A DNA stretch of 9,425 bases, taken from Chloroflexota bacterium (lineage in GTDB: Bacteria > Chloroflexota > Anaerolineae > B4-G1 > SLSP01). Below the pieces are notes generated by a model, which saw nothing but the letters and a program-made list of their open reading frames with translations, made no database searches and was not told the origin of the DNA. Below, one piece after another: positions 1 to 6,587 of the stretch; position 1 is the first letter of the stretch; each line of letters opens with the position of its first letter. The position numbers and the translations under genes are program-made. The stretch is from the NCBI GenBank assembly GCA_022707665.1, contig JAKJAE010000082.1:1-9425 (forward strand), read 5' to 3'.

Positions 1-477
1 GCCCAGCACGTCACGCTCGATAACCCGCCCACCAGGGCCTGTACCCTTGACTGAAGTTACGTCGATACCCCGATCCGCGGCAGCCTTTCGCGCTCTCGGT
101 GACGAGAAGACCCGACCTGGCGCGGTGGTTGTCGATGGTTCAGCAACCGTTGGCGCTGAAGGTGCCACTTTCGGTGCCTCTGATGTGGCTGTCTCTGACG
201 CTGCTGAACCAACAGCTTCTGTTTCGATAGGCTCATCCGCCGTGCGCGTGATCAGGCCAACAACGGTCAGAACAGGCACCATCTCGCCAGCAGGCATCAG
301 GATCTTGCGGAGGAACCCCTTGCGCGGTGCCTCCACGTCGAGCACGGCCTTATCTGTCTCTACCGTGAACAGAACATCTCCGCGCTCCACAGGATCACCC
401 TCAGCCTTGAGCCACTCAACGATCCGGCTCTCCTCGACAGTCTGCCCAAGCTTTGGCAGCAGGACTTCGTATGCCAT
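1..477 (-). CDS. Dihydrolipoamide acyltransferase (E2) of a 2-oxoacid dehydrogenase complex, N-terminal part
   Basis: This is the acyl-carrying core subunit of a pyruvate, acetoin or branched-chain 2-oxoacid dehydrogenase complex in the cytoplasm. Only the first 159 codons are present; the gene runs off the left edge of the window. Residues 1-77 form a lipoyl domain with the lipoylation motif ETDKA, where Lys43 would carry the lipoyl group. Residues 80-122 are a Ala/Pro/Thr/Glu-rich flexible linker. Residues 123-159 match the peripheral subunit-binding domain (SSPRARKAAADRGID, then GTGPGGRVIERDV), which holds E1 or E3. The catalytic domain lies outside the window. The ATG at 477 is preceded by AAGGAGG (484-490) six bases upstream, overlapping the stop codon of the E1 gene, so the two are almost certainly co-translated. 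Substrate specificity cannot be read from this part. Confidence 0.93.
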   Translation of the reverse strand, partial: MAYEVLLPKLGQTVEESRIVEWLKAEGDPVERGDVLFTVETDKAVLDVEAPRKGFLRKILMPAGEMVPVLTVVGLITRTADEPIETEAVGSAASETATSEAPKVAPSAPTVAEPSTTTAPGRVFSSPRARKAAADRGIDVTSVKGTGPGGRVIERDVLG

Positions 478-488
478 AGGCCCCCTCC

Positions 489-2543
489 TTACAGGATCCG
501 GCGGATCGCATCGGCGATGACTGCAGCGCTAGGGATGTCAACATCCTCCAGTGTCTCGGCCATCGGCACAGGTACATCCTTCGCAGACACTCGAATCACC
601 GGGGCATCGAGCCAGTCGAACAGCTCTTCCTGAATCCGGGCCGCAATCTCACTGATGAAGGAGTTCGTCGGATAGGCCTCCGTCACTCCGACGACTCGGC
701 CGGTCTTCTTGACCGAAGCCGCGATCGTGTCCATGTCGAGCGGCTTCAGCGTCCGCAGATCGATCACCTCGACACTCACACCTTCCTTGGCCAACAGCTC
801 TGCAGCCTCCAGCGAGCGGTGAACCATCCGCGAGTAGGTGATCACCGTCACGTCCGTTCCCTCGCGCTTCACATCAGCGACGCCGTAGGGAATAATGTAG
901 TCTTCATCGGGGATATTGCCCTTGACGCCATAGAGCATCTTGTGCTCGATGAACATCACGGGGTTGTCGTCACGGAAGGCAGCCTTAAGCAGGCCCTTGG
1001 CGTCGTAGGGAGTGCTGGGCATCACGACATAGATGCCCGGAAAGTGCGTCCACAGCGCCTCGAGGGACTGCGAATGATGGGCTGCGATACTCCGACCGGC
1101 TCCACCCTCGGTCCGCACGACCACGGGCACCGTAGTTTTGCCGCCGAACATGAAACGGTTCTTCGCCGCCTGGTTAGCGAGCTGATCCATGGCCAACGGC
1201 GTGAAGTCCACGTACATGATCTCGACCATCGGTCGCATCCCGGCCATAGCAGCGCCAGTAGCCACACCAGCGATGCCGGCTTCGGAGATCGGAGTATCGA
1301 GAACCCGCTCCCCTCCAAACTCCTGGAACAGGCCCTTGGTCGCACCATAGGCGCCGCCGTACAATCCGATGTCCTCGCCCATCAAGAACACGCGCTCGTC
1401 GCGCTGCATCTCCTCGCGCATGGCCTCCTGAAGAGCCTGACGATAGTCCGCCGTGTGAGTCCCTGCTCCCCCCCTGCGGACAAGCTCTCGGAGCTCCTTC
1501 TCACGCTCGACATCGGCCTGGGTCCACTTGAATGGCGCATAGACGAAGTTCTCGAGCTCCTCAGCGGGCGGCATTGGCGAGCCCAGCGCGAAGTCCGTCG
1601 CCTGCTCGATTGCCTTTTCCACTTTCTGCTCGATTGCATCGATCTCGTCTTGCGTCGCCACGCCCTGCTCGACCAACAGCTTCGAGAAGTTGGGGATCGG
1701 GTCGCGCGCCTTCCACTCAGCCTCTTCGTCCTTGGTGCGATAGGCACGTGGGTCTGATCGTGAGTGGCCATACCAGCGATAGGTCTGCGCCTCGAGCAGG
1801 TAAGGCCCCTTCCCACTGCGCGCATGGTCAACCGCGCGCCGTACAGCCTCACGCACGGCAAGCAGATCCATGCCATCAACGACTGCGTGCTCGATGCCAT
1901 AGGCACAACCGCGATCGGCTAGGCTCAATTTGGCCGCTGCGTTCTTTATGGGCACCGACATACCGTAGAGGTTGTTCTCAATGATATAGACGACCGGGAG
2001 ATCCCAGAGGGCCGCCATATTCAGGGATTCGTGGAAGTTGCCAGTATTGGCGGCGCCATCGCCGAAGAAACAGAGCACCACATTCCCCGTGCCCTTCATC
2101 TTCTGGGCTAAGCCTGCGCCAGTAGCAACCGGGATATTGCCCCCCACGATACCTGTTGCACCAAGGTTGCCCCGCTCAACATCAGCGATATGCATTGACC
2201 CACCACGCCCCGCGGAGTATCCTGTCGTGCGGCCGCAGAGCTCGGCAAGCATCTTGTTGTAGTGCTCCTGGTGTTCTTCCTCATTCCTTGCCGCCACAGC
2301 ACCCCGGGCGTAGCAATGCCCGTGGCCACGATGGGTCGACGTGATCAGGTCGTTCTCCTGGATCACCGACATCGCACCGACCGCCACGGCTTCCTCGCCG
2401 GCGTAGAGGTGCGAGGCCCCCTTGATCTTGTTCTGCCCAAGCAGATCATAAACCTGATCTTCGAACCAGCGGATAGCCCACATCTGCTTCAGCAATTCAA
2501 GGGCTTCTTCCTTGTTCATATCCAACACTTTGTTCCCGTCCAT
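489..2543 (-). CDS. Fused E1 alpha-beta subunit of a thiamine-diphosphate 2-oxoacid (pyruvate/acetoin type) dehydrogenase
   Basis: The protein would decarboxylate a 2-oxoacid (or cleave acetoin) with thiamine diphosphate and pass the acyl group to the lipoyl arm of the adjacent E2. It is 684 residues and joins two chains that are usually separate. The alpha part (about 1-335) has HRGHGHCYARG (71-81), GRGGSMHI (112-119), and the ThDP-binding motif GDGAANTG (161-168) ending in ENN (189-191). It also has the loop YRWYGHSRSDP (255-265). The beta part (about 363-684) has MGEDIG (388-393), ISEAGIAG (419-426), where Glu421 is the likely cofactor-activating residue, and AAHHSQSLEALWTHFPG (487-503). 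A charged segment of about 25 residues (338-362) links them. The ATG at 2543 has AAGGAG (2549-2554) five bases upstream. The gap to the preceding mtlD-like gene is 51 bases with no visible terminator. The alpha part carries extra residues near 82-98. Exact substrate is unknown. Confidence 0.93.
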   Translation of the reverse strand: MDGNKVLDMNKEEALELLKQMWAIRWFEDQVYDLLGQNKIKGASHLYAGEEAVAVGAMSVIQENDLITSTHRGHGHCYARGAVAARNEEEHQEHYNKMLAELCGRTTGYSAGRGGSMHIADVERGNLGATGIVGGNIPVATGAGLAQKMKGTGNVVLCFFGDGAANTGNFHESLNMAALWDLPVVYIIENNLYGMSVPIKNAAAKLSLADRGCAYGIEHAVVDGMDLLAVREAVRRAVDHARSGKGPYLLEAQTYRWYGHSRSDPRAYRTKDEEAEWKARDPIPNFSKLLVEQGVATQDEIDAIEQKVEKAIEQATDFALGSPMPPAEELENFVYAPFKWTQADVEREKELRELVRRGGAGTHTADYRQALQEAMREEMQRDERVFLMGEDIGLYGGAYGATKGLFQEFGGERVLDTPISEAGIAGVATGAAMAGMRPMVEIMYVDFTPLAMDQLANQAAKNRFMFGGKTTVPVVVRTEGGAGRSIAAHHSQSLEALWTHFPGIYVVMPSTPYDAKGLLKAAFRDDNPVMFIEHKMLYGVKGNIPDEDYIIPYGVADVKREGTDVTVITYSRMVHRSLEAAELLAKEGVSVEVIDLRTLKPLDMDTIAASVKKTGRVVGVTEAYPTNSFISEIAARIQEELFDWLDAPVIRVSAKDVPVPMAETLEDVDIPSAAVIADAIRRIL

Positions 2544-2594
2544 CGGCGCTCCTTGTCTCTGTCGTTGTTTCCGAAAGAACCCATAAGAACATGA

Positions 2595-3782
2595 TCATCC
2601 GCCAGCGCGACTACGTACCAGCATATCGTACATCTCCGATACGGACTTGCCTAGGGGTTCATCGATCCTGATACCCGCCACGTCTGCCAGCACCCTCGCA
2701 AGGCCCGCATCGGCAAGCCTTGCCTCAAGGGCCAGGGCATGCTCATCACGCGCATCCCGGTAGGCCAACGCTCCAGCAATCCCCCAGACAAGCCCTTGGG
2801 GGATCATGCCCTGTCGCTCGACCAAGCGAGCCGCCCCCACTAACCGATCGGTGGGCGCCAGCTTCCGCAGTGGGTCCCGTGCAAGACGGTCGATCGGATC
2901 GGCCAAAGCCCGATTGCCGAAACGTACCAGCAAGTAGTCAATGTGCTCCTGCAATGCAACTGGCTCCAGGGCGTATTCGGCCACCAGAGCGCGCGCAGAC
3001 TCATTCAGAGCCTGATCTACACGTTCACGCACCCACGTATCCTCTAGCGCCTCGTAACCATAGCGGAGACCTCGCTGGTAGCCCAGGTAACCCAGCATCG
3101 CATGTGCAGCGTTGTGGATGTACAGCTTGCGCGCCGTGTAAGCTTCGAAAGGAGCCACAGCGTAGAGCCCTACAACCTCTGGCACCTCGCCAACACAGGC
3201 GGCACGGTCGACCGGAAGAACTTTGTAAGGTTCGGCGACAATAAGTGAGACATCGGCTGCCCGCTGTTCGGGCGTTGGCACAGGCGCCATTCGGGCAATC
3301 ACAGCAGGCACAAACCCTACACGCTCGGGCAATGCGATGCGTGACTCGGCCGCCAAAGCATCGTGTATGAAGCTTCGCAGCCGCTCTGGGGCGTTCTGTA
3401 GATTCTCGCAGATGATGATATTGAGTGGGCGAGCCTCAGGGATCTGCCAGCGCCGCTCCAGACCTTGTGCGATCGGTCGTGCAATGGCCCCCAGCGCACG
3501 TGCACCCACAGCCGTCGCCACGAGTGATGCCTCACCGACCTCGCGTGCCACAGCCTCGACATCCCGGCCATCGACCGCCCGTACCGGCGTGATCGTGCGG
3601 TCTTCGACCTTATCGATCCCCGAAAGCCTCAGTGTGTAGCGACGCTGCTGGTCCAGGGCTGCCACAAGCGGGGTGTCGACGTCGACGAAGACAACCTCAA
3701 AGCCTGATTCGGTGAAGAGCTGGCCGAGAAACCCTCGGCCCACGCTTCCAGCACCGAAAATGACGGCGGTGGGCATCCTCAT
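2595..3782 (-). CDS. mtlD: Mannitol-1-phosphate 5-dehydrogenase family protein
   Basis: Family members oxidise D-mannitol 1-phosphate to fructose 6-phosphate with NAD in the cytoplasm. The 395-residue length is close to that of typical MtlD (about 380). An N-terminal Rossmann domain starts with AVIFGAGSVGRGFLG (residues 6-20), followed by the acidic FVDVD strand end. LNIIICENLQ (120-129) and ERVGFVPAVIARM (153-165) match conserved MtlD blocks. The catalytic motif K-x4-N-x2-H is present in ARKLYIHNAAH (Lys219, Asn224, His227). DPLRKLAPTDRL lies in the C-terminal half. The ATG at 3782 overlaps the stop of the pfkB gene by four bases (ATGA), with an AGGAG at 3790-3794 inside that gene, so translation is probably coupled. 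A second ATG two codons later is less well spaced. A related polyol-phosphate substrate is possible, since no mannitol PTS gene is in view. Confidence 0.85.
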   Translation of the reverse strand: MRMPTAVIFGAGSVGRGFLGQLFTESGFEVVFVDVDTPLVAALDQQRRYTLRLSGIDKVEDRTITPVRAVDGRDVEAVAREVGEASLVATAVGARALGAIARPIAQGLERRWQIPEARPLNIIICENLQNAPERLRSFIHDALAAESRIALPERVGFVPAVIARMAPVPTPEQRAADVSLIVAEPYKVLPVDRAACVGEVPEVVGLYAVAPFEAYTARKLYIHNAAHAMLGYLGYQRGLRYGYEALEDTWVRERVDQALNESARALVAEYALEPVALQEHIDYLLVRFGNRALADPIDRLARDPLRKLAPTDRLVGAARLVERQGMIPQGLVWGIAGALAYRDARDEHALALEARLADAGLARVLADVAGIRIDEPLGKSVSEMYDMLVRSRAGG

Positions 3783-5062
3783 GCGGCAGCTCCTACTCCA
3801 CTCTGCTGGTCATCGCCACTATCACACTCGCGGCTCCCATCAGGCTTCTCCCACAGACCGTATAGCGGATCATAGCACCAGGATGGTGACGGCTGCGGCA
3901 TAGCATAGTGCTGCCACCCCTGAGCCACGCGTGCCTCAGTCTCGTCCCATGACCGGATGCCCCCCAGCGCGTCGGCAGCCTCAACGTTGCACGCCCCTAC
4001 AGCAACCGCCATTCGCAGGGTTTCCTTGACAGACAGCCCGCGCAGTAGTCCAGCGAGAAACCCGGCGATCGTCGCGTCGCCCGCGCCCGTCGTGCCTACC
4101 AGGCGCACGTCAAAGCACGGTACCCACAGCTCACGGCGAGCCCAATCCCCAGGATCCGGGGGCGACGCTGCCCCCATTGCCTGCAGCCGTGGTTGGTCCG
4201 CGGTTCGCAGATAGAAGCCGCGATCGCCCAGCTTGATCCCGACGACGCGGCCACCCAATGCTATGAGCTCACTACTTAGTTCTGTCAGCAGGTTGTCCGT
4301 CACAAGTGAAAGCAGACTGCTCCCTGCTGCTTGCCGAATCAGAGCGTCGTACTGCGAACGCCGCAACATGAAGAGGAGCTCCTCGATGCTCGGAAGGAAC
4401 ACGTCCACGAACGGCATGACGCCGGCAAGCAGAGCTGCCCAGTCTACACGTCCAGCTTCCGAGGCAGGATCTGGTAGGGCCATATCCAGAGAGGTGGTGA
4501 CGCCCAGCTCACGCACACGCCGGAACATCGTCACGAGATCGGCCCCATCATCGACGAACATTCGCCGCACCAGGGGAGGATAGCCAAAGTGAAACAACCG
4601 GGATTGCGCCACAGCCTCATAGTCAATGTCCGCGGCACCGAACGTGTTGTTGGCTGCCGGTGCGTGCAGGAACATCCGGTCGATCCCAGGCGGATTGATG
4701 ATCACCGTGTACGACGTATCGACCGATCCATCGATGACCATACCACCGGCGAGGCCAGGACCGTGAGTCTCGACAATCTGCCGAACGACTGAGCCCAAGA
4801 GATCATCGCCAATCTTGCCCATCAGCCGGGTACGGATACCGAGCTTGTGAAGTGCGAGGCCGGTATTCGATACCGCTCCCCCTGTTGACAGCATCGCGGG
4901 GCCAACTTCGATCAGTTGCCCGGGTCGCAGCAAGGCTCCGACGGAGTCCACCTGAATCTGCGACAGGTCCGGGATGAAATCCAGGCAGATATGTCCGGCG
5001 ACAACGGCATCCCAGCTCTTGCTCAACGGGTCAGCTCCGTTCGGCTGTGTAGTAGCGCCCAT
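3779..5062 (-). CDS. PfkB-family carbohydrate kinase
   Basis: This ribokinase-like kinase transfers phosphate from ATP to a sugar, by context perhaps a ketose such as fructose or xylulose. Visible PfkB features are the first strand AVVAGHICLDFIPD (residues 19-32), the N-terminal signature region STGGAVSNTGLALHKLG (59-75) with MGKIGDD following, and the C-terminal signature GTTGAGDATIAGFLAG (323-338). That signature contains the anion hole and catalytic base Asp329. The usual PNxxE magnesium motif reads PSIEE (224-228), so the Asn is replaced by Ser. The chain is 427 residues, over 80 longer than most family members. Part of the excess is a tail after about 372 (aromatic and proline-rich, then Ser/Asp/Gly-rich). 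The ATG at 5062 overlaps the isomerase gene by 32 bases and lacks a ribosome site. A TTG at 5026, four bases after that gene's stop and preceded by CGGAG, is an attractive alternative start giving 415 residues. Substrate is not predictable. Confidence 0.9.
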   Translation of the reverse strand: MGATTQPNGADPLSKSWDAVVAGHICLDFIPDLSQIQVDSVGALLRPGQLIEVGPAMLSTGGAVSNTGLALHKLGIRTRLMGKIGDDLLGSVVRQIVETHGPGLAGGMVIDGSVDTSYTVIINPPGIDRMFLHAPAANNTFGAADIDYEAVAQSRLFHFGYPPLVRRMFVDDGADLVTMFRRVRELGVTTSLDMALPDPASEAGRVDWAALLAGVMPFVDVFLPSIEELLFMLRRSQYDALIRQAAGSSLLSLVTDNLLTELSSELIALGGRVVGIKLGDRGFYLRTADQPRLQAMGAASPPDPGDWARRELWVPCFDVRLVGTTGAGDATIAGFLAGLLRGLSVKETLRMAVAVGACNVEAADALGGIRSWDETEARVAQGWQHYAMPQPSPSWCYDPLYGLWEKPDGSRECDSGDDQQSGVGAAA

Positions 5063-5726
5063 AGTCGGTCACGAGGAGGTGAAGTGGCGCCTCATCTTCC
5101 TCGATTTCGGGGAAGCGCCCCCGAGGTTCCAGGAACCGGTTGTCGCGCGTGTCGTCGTTTACCAGTGACACTTCGCCCGCAAGTACTCTTTCGCCGGCTC
5201 CCCAGAACGCATGGTATAGGCGTGTGGGCAACGTGATGCTCTCCCCCGGACCAAGGCGAATCCGTGTCCCTGCAGCCACCGTGCGCAACGTGCCGTCAAC
5301 GCTCACCGTAACGGGAGAATCGCAGAGTCGCTCATCCGCGGTGGCGTTGTAGACCTCGACGACGAGGTCGCCCCCACCCCGATTGATAATGTCCTCAGTC
5401 TTGTTCCAATGAAAGTGGAAGGGCGTCACCTGGTCGACCCCGACAACCATGATCTTCTCCGCGTAGAGCTTGCCGCTCATCGTCTCCCAGTTGTGCGGGT
5501 GACCATTGCGAATGGTGAAGAGCAACAGGCCACAGGTCGTATAGTCGCCACTACCGAAGTCCGTAATATCCCAACCTAGTGCGTTCGTCGGGATCTCAGC
5601 CACCTCAGGTCCGCGCGTGGCCCAGTCGGCGGGAGACCAGAAGGCAAAGGGGGGAAGGTAGAAGCCGCGGCTGGCGATGAATGCCTTAGCATCGCGGAGC
5701 AGTTGGTTGATCGTTGATCGCTTCAT
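5031..5726 (-). CDS. D-lyxose ketol-isomerase (D-lyxose/D-mannose isomerase, cupin fold)
   Basis: Members of this cupin isomerase family (E. coli O157 z5688 type, EC 5.3.1.15) interconvert D-lyxose and D-xylulose, and also D-mannose and D-fructose. The 231-residue length matches the family (about 225-230). The opening MKRSTINQLLRDAKAFIASR, then GFYLPPFAFWSPADW, is typical. The metal site is visible as PFHFHWNKTED (His103, His105, Glu110) followed by a distal histidine in LYHAFWG (His172). The start is the ATG at 5726, preceded by GGAGGAG (5729-5735), 20 bases after the deoR stop. Longer in-frame extensions run into deoR and lack family similarity. Its place between the DeoR regulator and the PfkB kinase suggests that it makes the ketose which that kinase phosphorylates. 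Family assignment is firm, but the in vivo sugar (lyxose, mannose or another) is inferred. Confidence 0.88.
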   Translation of the reverse strand: MKRSTINQLLRDAKAFIASRGFYLPPFAFWSPADWATRGPEVAEIPTNALGWDITDFGSGDYTTCGLLLFTIRNGHPHNWETMSGKLYAEKIMVVGVDQVTPFHFHWNKTEDIINRGGGDLVVEVYNATADERLCDSPVTVSVDGTLRTVAAGTRIRLGPGESITLPTRLYHAFWGAGERVLAGEVSLVNDDTRDNRFLEPRGRFPEIEEDEAPLHLLVTDYGRYYTAERS

Positions 5727-5746
5727 GGCTCCTCCAGAGATACCAC

Positions 5747-6508
5747 CTAGACCAGCGCCACCTGTACACCAAGACCGCGAACGCGCTGCACCATATCGAA
5801 GGGTGCCGCGCGATCGGTAATGACCCTGTGAACATCCTGAACGCGTGCAAATGAGGCAACACCAACACGCCCCCACTTCGTGGCATCTGCCACGATGACG
5901 GCCTGCCGGCACATTCCCGCCAGCGAGCGCTTCACTTGGGCTTCAGCTTCGCTGACGTCGGTCAGGCCATCCTCAATGGTCAGACCGTGCGCGCCGAAGA
6001 AGCCCTTGGCAACGTGGTAGCGTTCGAGCAGGGCCAGCCCACTCACGCCGATGAGGGATACGGTATCGTGATGCAGGGTGCCGCCGGGCATCACAACGGT
6101 CACATTGGGCAGGCCCAACAGCTCTTGCGCAACGACCAGGCTGTTCGTGACCACAGTGAGATCGCGACGATGCCTGATGTGTTCAACAATCGCAAGAGCC
6201 GTGCTACTGCTATCGATGAAGACGGCTTCACCATCGTCGATGAGAGTCGCTGCTTCCTGCGCGATGCGGGCTTTCTGAGTTGTCTGCAGCTGCCGCCGGC
6301 GTATCAGTGATAGCTCATAGAGGCCCGCGCCAAAAGGAAGCGCGCCCCCATGCGTACGGACCACCAGTCCCTGATCTGCCAGCATCTGGAGATCAGCACG
6401 GATCGTGGCTCCGGTCACATCGAATCGCGAGCAAAGATCGGCCACTTCGACGCGCCCGTGCTGCTGCATGAGCTCAAGAATCGCCTGTCGACGCTCCTCA
6501 GCGAACAC
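5747..6508 (-). CDS. DeoR/GlpR-family transcriptional regulator
   Basis: This is a sugar-phosphate-responsive DNA-binding protein, usually a repressor, of 253 residues (typical length). The N-terminal winged helix-turn-helix is at about 1-57: [20 protein letters not shown], then the recognition region [19 protein letters not shown] and the wing RTHGGA. The C-terminal DeoR sensor domain has [17 protein letters not shown] (95-111), TNSL (121-124), MPGG (140-143), [16 protein letters not shown] (181-196) and ADATKWGR (207-214). Together these form the sugar-phosphate pocket. The start is a GTG at 6508, with GGAG (6514-6517) six bases upstream. A near-consensus promoter lies directly before it, and its -10 box is embedded in a near-palindrome, so autorepression is likely. 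It heads the isomerase, kinase, mtlD-like, E1 and E2 genes, and the effector is probably a phosphorylated intermediate of their pathway (inference). Confidence 0.92.
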   Translation of the reverse strand: MFAEERRQAILELMQQHGRVEVADLCSRFDVTGATIRADLQMLADQGLVVRTHGGALPFGAGLYELSLIRRRQLQTTQKARIAQEAATLIDDGEAVFIDSSSTALAIVEHIRHRRDLTVVTNSLVVAQELLGLPNVTVVMPGGTLHHDTVSLIGVSGLALLERYHVAKGFFGAHGLTIEDGLTDVSEAEAQVKRSLAGMCRQAVIVADATKWGRVGVASFARVQDVHRVITDRAAPFDMVQRVRGLGVQVALV

Positions 6509-6534
6509 AATTTACTCCATTTATCTGCGTTTGC

Positions 6535-6553
6535 TTTCATTATATAACTGAAA
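6535..6553 (-). promoter_or_regulatory. Candidate operator overlapping the deoR -10 box
   Basis: The minus strand reads TTTCA-G-TTATATAA-TGAAA: matching outer arms TTTCA/TGAAA around a self-complementary TTATATAA, with one extra G on the left. It covers the -10 box completely, a common position for a repressor site. Binding by the adjacent DeoR-family protein is inferred from position only. Confidence 0.45.
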
Positions 6554-6566
6554 CATACCCCGTCAA
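6539..6566 (-). promoter_or_regulatory. Sigma70-type promoter of the deoR-isomerase-kinase operon
   Basis: On the minus strand a -35 box TTGACG (6561-6566) is followed after 16 bases by a perfect TATAAT (6539-6544). Transcription would begin near 6532, about 24 bases before the deoR GTG. It lies entirely between the bicupin stop (6588) and deoR, in a short A/T-rich stretch that stands out from the surroundings. It would let deoR and the downstream genes be expressed apart from the bicupin gene. Confidence 0.75.
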
Positions 6567-6587
6567 CCTCCATGACACTGCATTGGA

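Noticed and set aside
47..520. 157-codon plus-strand open frame
   Set aside because: It is the complement of the E2 gene, whose lipoyl and subunit-binding domains are clear; low-complexity Ser/Thr-rich product without similarity.
819..1757. 312-codon open frame on the plus strand, His/Leu-rich
   Set aside because: It is exactly antisense to the well-supported E1 gene, has no ribosome site or family similarity, and its composition is what the complement of a high-GC gene gives.
2544..2594. Possible terminator or promoter between the mtlD-like gene and E1
   Set aside because: Only a short direct repeat (GTTCTT twice) and the E1 ribosome site are visible; there is no stem with a T-run and no convincing -35/-10 pair.
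5727..5912. Longer form of the lyxose isomerase (293 residues)
   Set aside because: The extension lies inside deoR in another frame, while the ATG at 5726 has GGAGGAG upstream and gives the family's usual length and N-terminus.
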